From an uncultured Desulfovibrio sp. (GTDB lineage: Bacteria; Desulfobacterota; Desulfovibrionia; Desulfovibrionales; Desulfovibrionaceae), in contig CAJXRQ010000001.1 of assembly GCA_913060505.1 (NCBI GenBank), forward strand, positions 124,001 to 188,000: DNA of 64,000 bases, given 5' to 3'. Positions within the stretch are counted from its first letter, which is position 1; the number at the start of each line of letters is the position of its first letter. Positions 63,174 through 64,000 of the stretch are shown piece after piece. The position numbers were made by a program, and so were the translations under genes. The notes under the pieces were generated by a model, which was not told the origin of the DNA, made no database searches, and was given only the letters and a program-made list of their open reading frames with translations.

Positions 63174-64000
63174 ATGGCCAGGAAGAAACGTAAGACAAGT
63201 GCCGCAACAGGCAAAGCCGGCCTCAACAAGGACGTAGTGCTGCGTTTGTTCAAGGAGCAGCGCAGGCCGCTCTCCCGTGCCGAAGTGGTTCGACGGCTGC
63301 ATTTGAGCAAGAAGCACAAGCCCGAAGTCAAGAATATCCTCAAGGAATTGACGCGCGAAGGGGCACTTGTGCGCATTCGGCGCGCATATGGCCTTGCCGG
63401 GGCCATGCATCTGGTTTCCGGCCGGTTGGAGATGACTCGTTCGGGCGTGGGATTTGTGGTTCCCGATGACGTCCGGCGCAAGGATATTTTTATCAGCCAG
63501 AAGAATCTGAATGGCGCATGGCATGGGGACCGGGTTTCCTGTGCCGTGGTGCGCGAAGCCCGGGGAGGGCGCAACCACGAAGGACGCATTGTCCGTATTC
63601 TGGAACGTGGACGGGATTTGCTGCCGGTCAAGGTGTTCAAGGAACTTGGCGATGACGATTGGGCTGCCAGGCCCACGGACCCGCTTCTGGATTTCGGGCT
63701 CATTGTTTCAGCCCCGGAAGGCATGGAGTTGCAAAGGGGTGACATCGTCCTGTGCGAACCCGGTGAACAATTGGACCCCTTGATGTGGGAAGGGGAATTG
63801 GTGGAACGACTCGGGCCTGAAACCGATGTTCGGGTGCAGGAAGCCCTGGTCAAATCCAACCACTCCATCCGTATTCGCTTTCCTGACGATGTGCTGCACG
63901 AGGCGGAACAGCTTCCGCAGCAACCTGATGAAGATGATTTCCGTGGCCGTGAGGATTTGCGCTCCTTGCCGTTTGTCACCATTGACGGAGCCACGGCCAA
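63174..64000 (+). CDS. rnr: RNase R / VacB-family exoribonuclease (3' end beyond window)
   Basis: 275 codons visible, then the window ends. Lys/Arg-rich start (MARKKRKTSAATGKAG), a winged-helix-like helical domain (VVLRLFKEQRRPLSRAEVV), and the OB-fold cold-shock domain region with GVGFVVPDDVRRKDIFISQ. These are typical of RNase R; the catalytic RNB domain begins at the window edge (SLPFVTIDGATA). 3'-5' processive RNase that digests structured RNA. GGAGAAA precedes ATG 63174, 2 nt after lpxK. Confidence 0.92.
   Translation, partial: MARKKRKTSAATGKAGLNKDVVLRLFKEQRRPLSRAEVVRRLHLSKKHKPEVKNILKELTREGALVRIRRAYGLAGAMHLVSGRLEMTRSGVGFVVPDDVRRKDIFISQKNLNGAWHGDRVSCAVVREARGGRNHEGRIVRILERGRDLLPVKVFKELGDDDWAARPTDPLLDFGLIVSAPEGMELQRGDIVLCEPGEQLDPLMWEGELVERLGPETDVRVQEALVKSNHSIRIRFPDDVLHEAEQLPQQPDEDDFRGREDLRSLPFVTIDGATA

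Overview
The window looks like chromosomal DNA of a flagellated, Gram-negative sulfate-reducer-type bacterium of the Desulfovibrionales, probably a marine Desulfovibrio/Pseudodesulfovibrio relative. This is inferred from gene content, not from a database search. The clues are a compact mraZ-rsmH-ftsL-ftsI-murE-murF-mraY cluster whose FtsI carries a C-terminal PASTA domain, several long chemoreceptors with Cache sensors, short acidic flagellar proteins, an AmmeMemoRadiSam radical SAM enzyme, lpxK (so an LPS outer membrane), TonB-dependent receptors, and choline-to-betaine genes.

Layout. 1-7.6 kb (minus strand): division and cell-wall cluster, reading mraZ to mraY, with mraY cut by the window edge. 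7.8-11.8 kb: pyruvate kinase, an HD-GYP protein, a CBS protein and an exported DUF3108 protein. 11.8-18.3 kb (minus): an unusual signalling operon of OmpR-type regulator, TonB-dependent receptor, YfiR-like periplasmic protein and CHASE8-like histidine kinase, followed by a Cache chemoreceptor. 18.6-27.7 kb (plus): flagellin, then an AT-rich sigma-factor gene translationally coupled to flgD, flgE, flgK, flgL and fliD. 27.7-28.3 kb: two tandem paralogous small proteins of unknown function. 28.4-31.1 kb: a TrmA/RlmD-like RNA methyltransferase and an HD protein. 31.1-33.1 kb: a metal-uptake pair (CbiM/NikM plus exported partner) behind a large NikR-like inverted repeat, then an Rrf2 regulator. 33.2-38.8 kb: MFS sugar porter, GNAT, a DUF169 protein and a second chemoreceptor. 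39-44.1 kb: tRNA-Pro(UGG), amrS, purM, a second radical SAM protein and rplM-rpsI. 44.1-45.4 kb: gene-poor, with a flavin-reductase-like remnant and a 609-bp inverted-repeat element. 45.4-49.3 kb: alaS and recA. 49.5-52.9 kb: Fur-box/AraC regulator/TonB receptor (iron-acquisition locus). 53.3-58.3 kb: choline/betaine locus with a FadR-type GntR regulator. 58.5-64 kb: PP-loop tRNA-modification protein, CaCA antiporter, YccF, Bax-inhibitor-1 protein, lpxK and the start of rnr.

The most interesting loci are (1) the receptor/YfiR/CHASE8-kinase/regulator operon, which resembles the YfiBNR c-di-GMP module with the diguanylate cyclase output swapped for a histidine kinase; (2) the low-GC sigma factor with a 33-bp perfect palindrome in front of it, fused by a 4-nt overlap to the hook-filament operon; (3) the 609-bp element with 17-bp exact terminal inverted repeats and two internally related hairpin modules; and (4) the paired operators at the metal-uptake/Rrf2 and GntR/bet loci.
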